DNA of 64,000 nucleotides from Micromussa lordhowensis. Its lineage: Eukaryota; Cnidaria; Anthozoa; Scleractinia; Lobophylliidae. A program made the position numbers and the translations under genes. Location of the stretch: positions 7,090,610 to 7,154,609 of the forward strand of contig OZ026596.1 of the NCBI GenBank assembly GCA_964020085.1. Direction: 5' to 3'. Below are positions 32,046 through 42,802 of the stretch, piece by piece. Below the pieces are notes generated by a model. That model saw only the letters and a program-made list of their open reading frames with translations. It had not been told where the DNA came from and searched no databases. Every line of letters starts with the position of its first letter. Positions within the stretch are counted from its first letter, which is position 1.

Positions 32046-32357
32046 AATCAAATTTGATTATTCGCACATCACGCAAGGTGTTTGAAACGTTTGAATTGCT
32101 GATGTAAAAACAAGAAAACAATTTTTCTAAGCGTTACTTTACATTTTTATGCAATGCGACCATTGTAAATTTATACTAAAACAATTGTAATACTCGACCT
32201 CGTTTTCAGTCAACAATATTCAACTCGGCTGCGCCTCGTTGACTATCTACTCGTAGAAAACTCGGGCTCATAAACAAATAAAATATATTGTTAAATAGTG
32301 AAGAAAGCTTTACAATATTCTCTAGTTGGTTTATTTACTAACAATATTTATGTAAAT
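32046..32357. other. AT-rich arm spacer
   Basis: The inverted counterpart of about 12800-13070, containing the ACTCGTAGAAAACTCGGGCTC block and a (T/A)-rich flank. The same segment is repeated at 32801-33060. No gene. Confidence 0.55.
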
Positions 32358-32800
32358 AGACCCGCGGCCTGTGGTTTTAGCCAAAACTCGTAAGTGATTG
32401 AAACTACTCCGAAAGATGACCCGCGTCCTTCGGTTTTGGCCAAACGTCATAAGTGACCTAAACTGCTCCGAACGATGATCCGCGGCCTTTGGTTTTTGCC
32501 AAAAGTCATAAGTGATTGAGAATAGTCCGAATGATGACCCGCGGCCTTCGGTTTTGCACAAAAATCATGAGTGACCTAAACTACTCTGAACGTTGACCCT
32601 CAGCCTTTGGTGTTGGCCAAATATCATAAGTGATTGAAACTACAACGTACGATGACCCGCGTCCTTCGGTTTTGGACAAAAGTCAAAAGTGACCTAAACT
32701 GCTCCGAATGATGATCCGCGGCCTTTGGTTTCGGCCAAAAGTCATAAGTGATTGAAACTACTCTGAACGATGATCCGGGGACTAAGGTTTTGACCAAAAA
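32358..32800 (+). repeat. 59-bp satellite, second block in right arm
   Basis: Seven to eight monomers of the ACGATGATCCGCGGCC subtype between two copies of the same AT-rich spacer. This suggests a local duplication of [satellite + spacer]. Confidence 0.8.
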
Positions 32801-33109
32801 TCAAATTTGATTTTTCGCACATTACGCGCAGTGTTTGAAACCTTTGAATTGCTGATGTAAACACAATAAAACAATTTTTCCCAAGTGTTACTTTACATTT
32901 TTGTGCAATGAGACAATTGTAAATTTATACTATTCAACTCGGCGGGGCCTCGTTGACTATCTACTCGTAGAAAACTCGGGCTCATAGTCAAATTGTTAAA
33001 TAGAAAAGAAAGCTCTAGTTGGTTTATTTACTAACAATATTTATGTAAAATATAAACACATGATTAATCATTGCAGTCATATACACAACTTAAGCAGTTG
33101 TGAAATTAA

Positions 33110-33542
33110 GACTAGGTTTACACTAAACGAGATTTTTTCGGATTCGTAATTGTTTCTGGATTCATCAATTTCAGTGTTCGGATTCGTTGGTGTTTACACT
33201 GAAAGGATATTCAGATTCCTAAGCGTTTTCACACGACTTCAATTCCGGGTACATTCACGATGAAATGGTTAACAAGCTGTTTCTTGCCTCGACAACGAGA
33301 AGAAACATGCCGCCAAAAAAGTAGGCGTAGGTTGAGATAGTCTGAAAATTTCTTTTCACTCGCCTACCACGTTGTTGCCAATCATGTAGTCCGACCTGTC
33401 ATTTGGCCAGGTTCTATCCAGAATCGCCCAGGTTTTCAAACGTGCCATCGTGATTTCCGATTACGTGTGCAGGCCGTCAACATTGTTTGCGTCGATAATT
33501 CGTCACGAATCCGGAAGAATTTCCACCAGTAAAAACCTAGTC
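33110..33542. mobile_element. PIF/Harbinger-type element, palindrome partner
   Basis: The reverse-complement copy of 12297-12731, with GACTAGGTTTACACT at one end and a mutated AAAAACCTAGTC at the other, TAA flanking both. It retains the same transposase N-terminal relic (minus strand, about 33250-33450). Its presence in both arms means insertion came before arm duplication. Confidence 0.8.
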
Positions 33543-33562
33543 TAAAGCCTAAAAAAACCTTC

Positions 33563-33635
33563 AAGCCTAAACGGGATTCGAACCCTTGACCTCTGCCATA
33601 CCGGTACAGCGCTCTTCCCACTGAGCTATCAAGCT
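33563..33635 (-). tRNA. tRNA-like sequence, apparent GGT anticodon
   Basis: The better of two copies. Acceptor AGCTTGA pairs with TTAGGCT over 7 positions (with wobbles), D arm GCTC..GAGC and B box GGTTCGAATCC are intact. The loop CCGGTAT gives GGT, but C33 and an A:G stem closure are abnormal. A nuclear Thr-GGT tRNA is not usual in animals, so a pseudogene or SINE head is plausible. Confidence 0.45.
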
Positions 33636-33831
33636 AACTGGGCGTTTGCCATGTTGCTACTTCGTAATATACCCGTAGATAGTGTAGAATGTGAATATAT
33701 GAAATACCGTATATTTGGACTGCGGAGAAAGATATAAAGACATGGTTGATCATCGCAGTTATATAGGCAACTTAAGCAGTTGTGAAATTAAAGCCTGATA
33801 AAAATAACAAACTTTCAGCAGAGTGAGGTAG

Positions 33832-33904
33832 ATAGTCGTGGCCGATTTGTTAAGGTGAAATCCATTGGGGTCCTCCTGCGCAGCTTCGAATCCCACCTTC
33901 TACG
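33832..33904 (+). pseudogene. tRNA-Ser relic lacking the anticodon
   Basis: The palindrome partner of 11923-12004. A 9-nt deletion removes most of the anticodon arm (GGTGAAATCC). Acceptor and T-arm mismatches are shared with the partner. Confidence 0.7.
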
Positions 33905-34489
33905 AAGAGCTGTTCTCTTCTTTTTTGGTTATGAAGAGTAAATGTTTCGAAATGATCCTTTATTGACAACAAGAAAGTTTGATCGCAATCAAATAATACC
34001 TTTGTACCTCATACGAAAGTTTAAAGGCCTGAAACACGACAACGCGCCTCATTTAGTAACATACAACATCATTTTAAAATTCTTATTTTAATCGAAAAAT
34101 GCTGAAGAGATATCAAAATATCAAGAGTCAGTGGCAGCAAACCTTTTTTGATAGAGCTTATGACATCTCCTGACTACAATTGTTCCATTTTTAATGCTGA
34201 AGGGATATTGTGTCAAAAACTTAGTACGCAAGGCATTACCGATCGACAAATTGCGTGCGTTTTCCCGCGCTGGTCCCCGGTTGTTTGGGTTTTTCTTTAA
34301 TTTGATTGGTGGAAAATAGTAAAAATAAGACGAAGCACGTCTTCAAATATTCTTTTAAGTGAAAAAAAAAAAACCAGAAAGGTCACATTATCCCCCCTAA
34401 GGAATCTTCACTGCAATTCTAAAGACTTCCTTTGAATATCATTTACAACATATGACTAAGAGAAAACAGACTAAGAAATACAAATGCGT

Positions 34490-34561
34490 TAGCAGAGCGA
34501 GGTTTTGATTCTCGGACCTCTGTGTTATGGGCCCAGCACGCTTCTACTGCGCCACTCTGCT
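34490..34561 (-). tRNA. Initiator tRNA-Met (CAT), diverged
   Basis: 72 nt with A1:U72 and anticodon CAT. There is an anticodon-stem mismatch (ACACAG), a T-stem mismatch (GAGAATC) and a D-loop change. It is the inverted partner of the TAT copy at 10741. Confidence 0.6.
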
Positions 34562-34822
34562 CACGGATGACGTGTATCGAAATGATATTAAAACTCAACT
34601 TAATAATAACGTTCTCAACAATGGTATTATCTTAGCCTGCAATTTGTTCATTTACGTACATAAATTATAGTACTTATTAGTGATTTCTACAAGAAAAGCT
34701 GAAAAAAATAAAGCTCATATTATCTCTACCAAGGATCTTTGTTCGATTACCTCAACTAAATTACTTTTGAAAAACATTTATGGGTTCTGACTCCCAGAAA
34801 AAAGAATGCCAAATGAAATTGT

Positions 34823-34894
34823 TAGCAGAGCGAGGTTTTGATCCTCGGACCTCTGGGTTATGGGCCCAGCACGCTTCCACTACGCCACTCTGCT
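34823..34894 (-). tRNA. Initiator tRNA-Met (CAT)
   Basis: A 72-nt cloverleaf, fully paired in acceptor, anticodon and T stems, with anticodon CAT and T-loop ATCAAAA. The only notable change is in the D arm (GGCGTAGTGG). A TTTCATTTGG stretch follows, without a strong T-run. One of three good initiator candidates in the window. Confidence 0.8.
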
Positions 34895-35227
34895 TCTGAC
34901 GGATAACTGTGGATTTATAATCGATTTTTATCGGTTGATGTTACTAAACTACTACTTCACTTCTTACATTACAATATGTTGTGATTAATACATACTAACT
35001 TTCAAATCAATTGTCAAAACATAAATTATATTTTTTGTCAAAACATAAATTATATTTTGTCAGTTATTTCAAGAAGAAAAGCTGAAGAAAAGAAAGGTCA
35101 CATAATCTCTACTAAGGAATCTCCATTGGAATTCTAAAGACATCCTTTAAATATCGTTTTCAAGATATGACTACGAGAAAAAAAAAATAAAAAAATCACT
35201 ATTACTAATTACTATTTAACAAATAAA

Positions 35228-35389
35228 GAAGCCTAAGCCGTGTATTACACTGTGATAAAACACGACGGGCATTTGAGAACTCAAAGGAAATGTAGAAAAC
35301 TCGAGCCGCAGGCGAGTGTTTTCTACATTTCTCGAGTGTCAAATGTCCGGAGTGTTTTATCACAGTGTAATACATGTGTTAGGCTTCTT
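35228..35389. repeat. Foldback element (GGCTTAGGCTTC family), full copy
   Basis: A 162-bp palindrome whose arms pair through GAAGCCTAAGCC, TATTACACTGTGATAAAACA and ATGTAGAAAA, around a short centre near GAGCCGCAGGCGAG. It is non-coding. The same family occurs at 2650, 35411 and 36897. Confidence 0.8.
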
Positions 35390-35410
35390 CATGTTTTATT
35401 TAACAAATAA

Positions 35411-35525
35411 AGAAGTCTAAGCCGTGTATTACACTGTGATAAAACACGACGGGCATTTGAGAACTCGAGGGAAATGTAGAAAACACGAGCCGTTAGGCGA
35501 GTGATTTACAAGCTTTTCGAGTGTT
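35411..35525. repeat. Foldback element, left arm only
   Basis: It starts like 35228 and continues past the centre (CGTTAGGCGAGTG), then leaves the family near 35525. It is either a truncated copy or the left end of a larger element closed by 36897-37064. Confidence 0.6.
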
Positions 35526-36896
35526 CTCCAAACATCCCAAGTGGTTTTATTATTGCGCCAGTAAACCCATAGAAAGAGTGGTCTATTGCTTTTATGAAAT
35601 AAGTATGGAAAACGTTTGTCAAAGAGAGGAAAATTATTGTACTTTCGTGATCAAGTTGCTAATTCTCATCAAACTCATGAGATTGACAAGACAAATAAAT
35701 CACAACGACTGACAGAAAGAAAGCACAAACTCGGCGCCGGACACAAAATCTGCAGAGCAAAGCGACGCTAAAAAAGTTTTAAGAAAGGAAAGGAAAAGAT
35801 TATCGGTGAAAGGCAGAAAGTGTATTAATTAACTCAAAAGTATTTTGACGAAGCAATGCAGAGATGTGTAGGCGGAATCGGCCATCGTGAAAGTAAAAGA
35901 CTGTACGGACAGTTAGCAAGTAGTACAGACTTCATACGCTTCGTGAATTGATGTAACGATAACTTTTCAATGGTTTGCGAATGGAATAAAGGTTAGTTAC
36001 AGAAACGCTGCTTTCGAAGATTTTTCAGAATTCATTTATTATGTTGAAGGCTTTGAAGTGCGTTTCTCTCTGTATTTAGTTAAATGAAAGCTATCCCTTG
36101 AAAGCTAAGCTCACGGAAACCAAAATCATTTATCGTGTTATGCATGCATGCCTTGAGTTTAAACTCAAAATTTCTCCTAGGCTTAAATGTCAACTCCTAA
36201 GAAATATTCTCCCTGCTTTTTAACAACCCAAATTGATCAGTGGAGCCCGCCTGTAGTCAGAAATGCAGCCTCCACAAACCGCGGAAGGCACCCAATGCGC
36301 TTAAAAATTCCTTCTAAACTTACGCGTAAACGAAATCGGCGTAAAATTTTTGCAATGGACAGAAAAGTTTAAGAATATAAACTTATATATCGGAACAAAC
36401 TTCTGGTCCTGTTCTTCCTTGTAAATTTCCATGTATGTGTTGAATGAAAGATATTCGTGTTATTGACATCTCAGCCAGTGAAATCCGTTTTTTGTCGCTA
36501 CTGTGTTGCGTTCCCGTAGAGCTTTGCTTTCGACCACGGCAAATCGTCTCTTCTTGCTGGACCAGTCTTCCTCCGCACTATTGTTTTCATTCGTTGGTTT
36601 AGATTTTGGTTTACCTTGATTTTGGCCTGCTGACCTTTCCAGACCAAAAGCCGGATCGAAGTTGGAGGAATTTTCCTGGCTCTCTTCGGCCATTACGGGA
36701 ACAGTGACGTAACCACTTTTCTATGTGTTTACCGGTACAATAGAACATAGGTTTTTGCAACTCTATTGACCAATCAGAGCGCGCGTAGTATTTCAATTAC
36801 TTTATAACCTCTGATAAAACATGGGTTTTTAACCAATCAGAGCGCGCGCATGGTCTTAAAATCAGGGGTTTTAAAATCTCTATCATAAAGCAAATG
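35526..36896. other. Unassigned segment between two foldback repeats
   Basis: No recognised domain. A minus-strand frame of 77 codons (36460-36693) is rich in Glu, Ser and Lys with an SKKRR cluster that resembles a nuclear localisation signal, but there is no homology I can name. Two CCAATCAGAGCGCGCG words (36770, 36833) lie upstream of it. Confidence 0.4.
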
Positions 36897-37064
36897 AAGA
36901 AGCCTAAGCCGTGTATTACACTGTGATAAAACACTCCGGACATTAGAGAACACTCGAGAAATGTAGAAAACACTCGCCTGCGGCTCGTGTTTTCTACATT
37001 TCCCTCGTGTTGTGAAATGCCCGTCGTGTTTTATAAACAGTGTAATACACGGCTTAGGCTTCTT
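36897..37064. repeat. Foldback element (GGCTTAGGCTTC family), full copy
   Basis: A 168-bp palindrome of the same family as 35228, with arms pairing through AGCCTAAGCCGTGTATTACA. The centre is CTCGCCTGCGGCTCG. Confidence 0.8.
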
Positions 37065-37133
37065 TATTTGTTAAACAATATTTGTGTAAAACGCAGATAA
37101 AATGAAAAGTCAAAACATAAAAATTTTAGGTAG

Positions 37134-37210
37134 GTAGTCGTGGCCGAGTGGTTAAGGCGGTGGACTAGAAATCCATTGGGGTCTCTCCGCGCAGGTTCGA
37201 ATCCCGCCGA
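37134..37210 (+). pseudogene. tRNA-Ser (AGA), 3' end cut by LINE
   Basis: Acceptor 5' strand, D arm, anticodon AGA, variable arm and B box (GGTTCGAATCC) are intact. The gene is broken after CCGCCGA, where LINE copy 3 begins, so the acceptor 3' strand and terminator are missing. Confidence 0.85.
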
Positions 37211-38950
37211 AGTTATTAGTCCCCCTCAATTGGCAAACAGGGAGGTGTTGCCGTTTTAAATTCTCCCAAGTGCTCCGATGAAGTAGTGTCTTGGAAAAAA
37301 GGACTCTAATGGGCTTATTAGTATTCTGGTTAGAATAGACGGTGTAGATCTTAACTTCGTGAATATTTATGCTCCCACCAATCACACTGATCGAAAATTG
37401 TTTTACCAATCTCTTCATGAATACTTTGTTCCTGCGTTTGCTCTCCTGATCGGTGGCGATTTCAATTGTTATGAAAATGCACTCGATAAATTTGGCGGGA
37501 ATATTTCAGTCGGTGGTGAATGTAAATCTCTAAAATGTGATTTTGTTTTGATTGATGCGTGGCGTAAGTTACATCCTAGCGCGCGCGAATTCACCTGGTT
37601 CAACCATGATTATTCAATTGCTAGTTGCTTAGAGAAGTTCTCTGTTTCAAAGGAGTTGTTTACATCTGATTGCCAGTGTGAAATCTCACCTTGTCCGCTT
37701 TCTGATCACGATTTTGTTTCTTTTGTTTTTGATATCCCTGATGCCGCTAAGCGCGGCCCAGGGGTGTGGAAATTAAATAACTCGCTCCTTGATGACCAAA
37801 ACTTCTGTGGTATTATTCGTAATTTAATTCCAAGTCACGTTTTGTATTTTGCTTCATTTCCGTCTCCTCTTCCAGTCTCGATTGGTGGGAATTTTTAAAA
37901 TTTTCTATCAAGCAAGAATCGATTTCGTTTTCGGTTTAAGATCAAGGCAGATGCCTTAAAGTTTCTAATTGCTCCAATGCCGATTCAAAGTCTTTTTATC
38001 TTATTAAGTATTTTTTCGGGGCTAAGCTATCTCCGGAATGGCGTTTCCTTCGGGATAACTCCTCTCCGAGTGCTCAACTTCTAACACCCTTTTGTTCTGA
38101 CCAGTCTCCGTAAGATCTTTTCTTGCCAAGACTTGCGCAATTTTGTTTTTACTTCAAAGAAATGTTGTTACACTCTACTTAAGGAAAAGTCATCCTCACC
38201 CGTTATTCACCGATATTGGGTCTCGTTTTTAACTATTGGTTTTGACCTGGATCGGCATTGGTCACTTGTTAATGAATTTTGTGAGAATTTCAAAAATGAT
38301 CTACTTTGGTTAATTGTATTACGCGCGGTTAAGGTTTGCGATGCATGGCAAAATTGGGGCTACATTAACTCCGATCGCTGTGCGTCGTGCTCTCGAAAGG
38401 AAACAATCGACCACTGTTTCCTTAATTGCTCCCGCGTGAAGGCCGTTCGGTCACACTTCTCGTCTTTTTTGTCTTCTCTTCTTGGTGTAACATTTCTACC
38501 TAACTGCATTTCCGTCTTTTCCAATGGCCCCGTGCAGACACCAAGACTGCAAGCTTGGCCAGATTTCTGATTAAAAGAACTCTTTATGGAGTTTGGAAAT
38601 TGCGAAATAAAGCCACTTTTCATAATGGTCATGAAGATTCCCAGGCTATTATTCGTTACATTAAAACAGATATCCGGAAAAGAATTTCTTTAGATCACTT
38701 TCGCTTGTCGCAGTCCGATTTTGCAACACTTTGTAAAGTTGCCGACTCTTCTTTTCATGTTCTTCTCTAGTTTAGTCAATTTTATAGTTGTACAGAGACA
38801 TTCTTGAACATTATATTTGACAGTGTGAAGCTGAAGTAATACTCTAGGTTTTTATTTTAATACGGAATTTCTATGTGAGGGGCCAGGCCCATGTGCTTTG
38901 CACTTTTTATTATGTACATTAGTGGTTTATTGTTTTTCAAAAGCTAAAAA
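37211..38950 (+). mobile_element. Tx1/L1-type LINE, copy 3 (5'-truncated, internal deletion)
   Basis: It begins in the endonuclease-coding region (equivalent to about 50294 of copy 2) and follows ORF2 to about 37935. It then jumps to the equivalent of about 52689, a deletion of roughly 1.7 kb that removes the whole reverse transcriptase core. The C-terminal CXXC..H..C motif and the 3' UTR with AAAAGCTAAAAA remain. Remnant frames are 37359-37898 and 38133-38770. Confidence 0.9.
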
Positions 38951-39246
38951 TGTAGACGATGTAGTATAAAAACGATGTAGTATAAAAAGTTACTTATTCA
39001 GATATTAGTTACAGACAGACGCACGTCTGGGTCTAGGTTGGCAGCAGAAATCGCTTGATTACATACATTTATTATTTTTCATTTACGTTTAATATCTTCC
39101 TAACCTGTGATCAGGCTCTTTTTTTTGGCGAACAATATCTCGAATATATATCTGTTATTTGCCGGCTGGGAGGTCCGTACAGTGACAAACTATACGACCT
39201 GACCCTAAGCCGGTAAAAAAACTTTTTTTTATTATTTTTTCCTCTC
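38951..39246. other. Unassigned spacer
   Basis: AT-rich, with a GATGTAGTATAAAAA doublet at 38957-38990. Nothing else recognised. Confidence 0.5.
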
Positions 39247-39705
39247 TCAAATCACTTTTAAGGCCTGTTCCAAACGCCATGCTACTGCCGTGCCGAACTC
39301 AAATGAATTTGGCCCGGCAGTGGCATGGCAAAAGAGCGGCAGTGATTTCAAAAGGCGAGCCGAGGATCCGATAGCCTGCGAAAACAGCCGTCCTTCTTCT
39401 GGGAGCGAAGAGGGACGGCTGTTTTCGCAGGTTAAGGATCCGAAGAAGATTGCTCTTCTGAAGATCACTTTGTATGCTAGAAAGCAACGGCAGTTGATAT
39501 AGCAGACTATGAATTCAGCTCGGCACGGCAAGAGCACACCGTTTGAAGCCAAGTCGCGCTACTGCCACGGGGCACGGCAACGCCTGGCGTGCTAAGTGCC
39601 GAACTTATTAAACTGAGCGGTTTCAAACGTCGTGCTACCGCCGTGATTAAGTCAAACTTAATTCTTGAATTTAGTTTGGCACGGCAGTAACACAACGTTT
39701 GGTAT
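39247..39705. repeat. Compound inverted-repeat (MITE-like) element
   Basis: The outer ends pair imperfectly: CCAAACGCCATGCTACTGCCGTGCC on the left against GGCACGGCAGTAACACAACGTTTGG on the right. The GGCACGGCAGTAGCA-like word recurs inside in both orientations (39278-39330, 39540-39580, 39640). ORFs on both strands are shadows of the palindromes. It hosts the 63-bp insert at 39372-39434. Confidence 0.55.
39372..39434. mobile_element. 63-bp palindromic mini-element with 9-bp duplication
   Basis: The arms CCTGCGAAAACAGCCGTCC and their reverse complement enclose a roughly 18-nt loop. AGGATCCGA is present on both sides (39363-39371 and 39435-39443). A 9-bp duplication is typical of Mutator-like elements, but the size and arms alone do not settle the superfamily. 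Confidence 0.75.
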
Positions 39706-40138
39706 AGAGCTGATACTTGTTATACCTTTTCTACACGCACATCGCGCACGCGTTACTGTGACCTTGGTCAAAGAAAGGAAAATCCGGACCGATTCGTTAC
39801 GGTGCCATCATAGAAAAGAAAACTAAATTTTGCACGTGACGTCATCAAATTCTCAAATCCAAAACTAAAGAGCCATAAAGGTTTTATCCTCATCAGGCAT
39901 AAGAGGTACTAAATTTACATTTGTTTACAACTTTCTAGCTGAAATAGCATCCATCGTTTGGAAACTATCGCATTTCGAAGTTACGGCGATGCGTGACATA
40001 ACGCGAAGATCGCGTTTGCCGAAAAATATCCACTTACATCTCATTTTAGGAGTATCAGGAAAAGTGCTTTTGTAAATATTTTTTGGTTCGGTTCAGATAA
40101 ACAGTCGACTAGATAGCCAAAGTAAGTTCCAGATGTTT
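39706..40138. other. Unassigned spacer
   Basis: No tRNA, long ORF or terminal repeats. No gene is supported. Confidence 0.5.
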
Positions 40139-40292
40139 ATAAACAATTATTGGATGAGGTTTTTGTGATATCCAGAATAATCAAGGTCGAGGTAAGAGTT
40201 ATCAACCGAAGCCGAAGGCTGAGGCTGATAACCCTTACCGAGACCTTGATTATTCTGGATATCACAAAAACCGAATCTAATAATTGTTTTAT
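40139..40292. repeat. Foldback element, TGATATCCAGAATAATCAAG arms
   Basis: Arms of about 66 bp (40139-40206, 40226-40292) are close to perfect reverse complements around a GAAGCCGAAGGCTGAGGC centre. Reading frames on both strands across it are mirror images and are not genes. Confidence 0.85.
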
Positions 40293-40805
40293 GGTGATGG
40301 GGAGATGGGGATGCGGCAACGACATGATATTCTGGATTTTTCCTAGTGTCCCTTGTCACGCGTTTTACATGTGACATTGGCCAATTTGCATAAATTTGGA
40401 TTTGAGTTTCATCTGAGGTCATCACCATCTGCATTCAGTGAGCATATGGATGTCAGTCAACCAGCTGATCACTTCATAGCTTGCTACACCGTGCTGACGA
40501 GACCCAAAAAGGTCAAAACAGCTGTCCACGGTTGAAATTTGGCTTTCAGTTTGGACTCTATCATGTCGTTGCCCTGTTAAGCTTTCTACGTAGTATCAGC
40601 CTTGCATCATTGTTTGCTATTCTCTCTATTTTTGGCTGATCAGATCTTTCACAGATTCTACGTAAACAGGCAGCATTTTCGTTTGCGGTCCTTTGCACCA
40701 TTATGTTAAACTTGTTGTGTAGCTTTTTTTCATTATTGCTTGGTTTTTGTTTTTGTCTCTTGGTGTTATTTTTGAATTATTTTAATTCTAATTCAGCGAT
40801 TTGAG

Positions 40806-40840
<35 letters not shown>

Positions 40841-42115
40841 CAATTGCGAATTTATATTGCGCAATTTCCATGGAGAGATGATCAATTGCGCATTACAAAA
40901 ATACATGGAATAAAATAACAAATAGTAAATACTAATTACATCATGTGTTGTATAAAATATTAAAAGCCAAACTAACTAGGAATAAAAAGCCTTACTAAAA
41001 AGGTGCGTCTTCAAAAGTTTTTTAAAAGTGTCAACCGATTTGGCCATTCTAATATCTGAAGGTAAATCATTCCAAAGTTTTGGCGCCGCGGCAACAAAAG
41101 CACGGTACGTCGCCTAAAGTTGTCAAAGTTTTAAAATTCGGATGAGATAGCAGTATTCCGTCATTAGATCGCAGTCCATATCTTATTTAAAGGCTTAATT
41201 TTGACAAGACCGTTGATATAGGACGGCGCTAATTTTCGAATGGCTTTAAAAGTTAAAAGTAAAACCTTAAAATTAATACGAAATAAAACAGGAAGCCAGT
41301 GCAGCTGATGGAGCACTGGAGTAATATGGCAAAACTTGCCCTGCATAACAACTAGTCTGGCGGCTGCATTTTGAACTCTCTGCAATTTATCAATGTGGCG
41401 CTTAGGCACACCGTATAATAGACTATTGCAGTAGTCTATTCGGCTACTAATAAAGGAATGGATAAGAGTCGCAGCTGAATCCGTTGAAAGGTGTTTCCTA
41501 ATGCGTCTAATATTGTGTAGATGATAGAAAGCGGCACTGCATATTTTGGTAATGTGTACGGCCATAGTAAGTTGATCATCGAACCACGCGCCCAAATTCC
41601 GCACTACAGGCACTTTGCCTACATCGCAATCTCCGACCTGATAGTATTAATAGCAGTCTTTTTCAGTAGATGTCGTGATGCTATGACAATGAATTCAGTT
41701 TTGTCGTCGTTTAGCATAAGTTTATCCGCGGTCATCCACTGCTTAACATCCGAGATACAGGTTTCCATTGATCTAATTGCTTCATCTTGACTAACAGCAC
41801 AGCTTGGGTTGAACGATAAATAAAGCTGGGAGTCATCTGCGTAACAATGAACTTTTGGGAGGTGACGACCAACAATGTCGAAGATTTTGCTTGAATATAT
41901 GTTAAACAAAATGGGGCCTAGGCACGATCCCTGGGGAACGCCAAAACGAAGGTAAAATACATTTGAAAGCGCTCCCTGAACGGATATTCGTTGTGTCCTT
42001 CCAGATAAATAAGAGCAAAACCATGAAAGAGCAGTTCCATTGAGACCCAGCTTTGATCGTAAACGTGTTAGCAGAATACTAGTGTCCACAGTGTCGAAAG
42101 CGGCGCTCAGGTCTA
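40806..42115 (-). mobile_element. CR1/L2-type LINE, 5'-truncated at a tRNA-Gln tail
   Basis: On the minus strand it starts at RT motif A (DLSAAFDTVD) and continues with FGVPQGSCLGP and CYADDSQLY. After a one-base frameshift near 41640 it continues with NLGAWFDDQLTM, SRIDYCNSLLYGVP and a GCGC-type 3' UTR ending in an ATT repeat (40806-40842). The 5' break lies at GGTGGGACCT (42115-42124), which is the end of a tRNA-Gln gene. It is related to 15310-16275. Confidence 0.85.
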
Positions 42116-42399
42116 GGTGGGACCTCTCAGGATTTGCTCCATAGCTTATCGCGAAATAAACTGATTTTTTATTTATCACGAGTAGCGCTAATGAATAAAT
42201 ATCATTTCAAAACACACCCTTTTCTAGGAGAATATAAGTTATATCTTTCAAGTAAGCTAAACTGCAGAATATGTTCATATATTGTCCCTTATTAAAAGCA
42301 AAACCAATGAAAACCAATTTCTACTTTAACCAGTATTTTGAAGAGCCAGACAATGATACAAAGATGATTGCTTTATTTTTCCGCCTTCTCCATATACCT
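42114..42399. repeat. tRNA-Gln unit, 3' portion and spacer
   Basis: It starts with the last 10 nt of a tRNA-Gln (GGTGGGACCT) and continues with the downstream flank found after the Gln genes at 42470, 46665 and 47766. This is the remnant of another array unit whose gene was removed at the LINE junction. Confidence 0.7.
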
Positions 42400-42470
42400 G
42401 GTCCATGGTGTAATGGTTAGCACTCTGGACTTTGAATCCAGTGATCCGAGTTCAAATCTCGGTGGGACCT
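42400..42470 (+). tRNA. tRNA-Gln (TTG), one base short
   Basis: Matches the neighbouring Gln genes with anticodon TTG and intact D, anticodon and T arms (B box AGTTCAAATCT). The acceptor start is GGTCCA instead of GGTCCCA, a 1-nt deletion that breaks pairing in the acceptor. Likely impaired. Confidence 0.75.
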
Positions 42471-42802
42471 CATTGGATTTCTTTTTGCTTGATAATAAAC
42501 CGATTTTTTTTTATATTACGATTAGCGGTTATGAATAACTTTGCTAACTAATATCATTTCAAAACACAAAACACACCATTTTGTAGGAGAATATAAGTTA
42601 TATCGTTAGAGTAAGCTAAAGTGAAGAATATCTTCATATAAATCAAAACCAATGAAAACCAATTTCTACTTTAACCGGTATTTTGTTTAAGAGCCTACTG
42701 ACAGTATTTGTTTGTAATTTATTTGTAAGGCAAGTTGACCACTAAACAGGGTAGTTCTCTGACGGATCAAAGTGACAGGAAAGTGAAATATCAGCCAACC
42801 CC

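Larger units (their letters stand above)
22487..34820. repeat. Right arm of the large inverted repeat
   Basis: The reverse complement of 10495-16482, expanded by satellite DNA (23728-24127, 29787-32045, 32358-32800) and by the LINE at 24128-29784. Matching landmarks are listed with the left arm. About 260 bp of AT-rich arm sequence is present twice in this arm (about 32046-32340 and 32801-33060). Confidence 0.8.

Noticed and set aside
36460..36693. 77-codon charged ORF with a basic cluster
   Set aside because: It is short and has no homology I can name. Kept only as a note in the 35526-36896 segment.
40137..40434. Overlapping ORFs on both strands
   Set aside because: They read the two arms of a palindrome and mirror each other, so they are explained by the foldback element.
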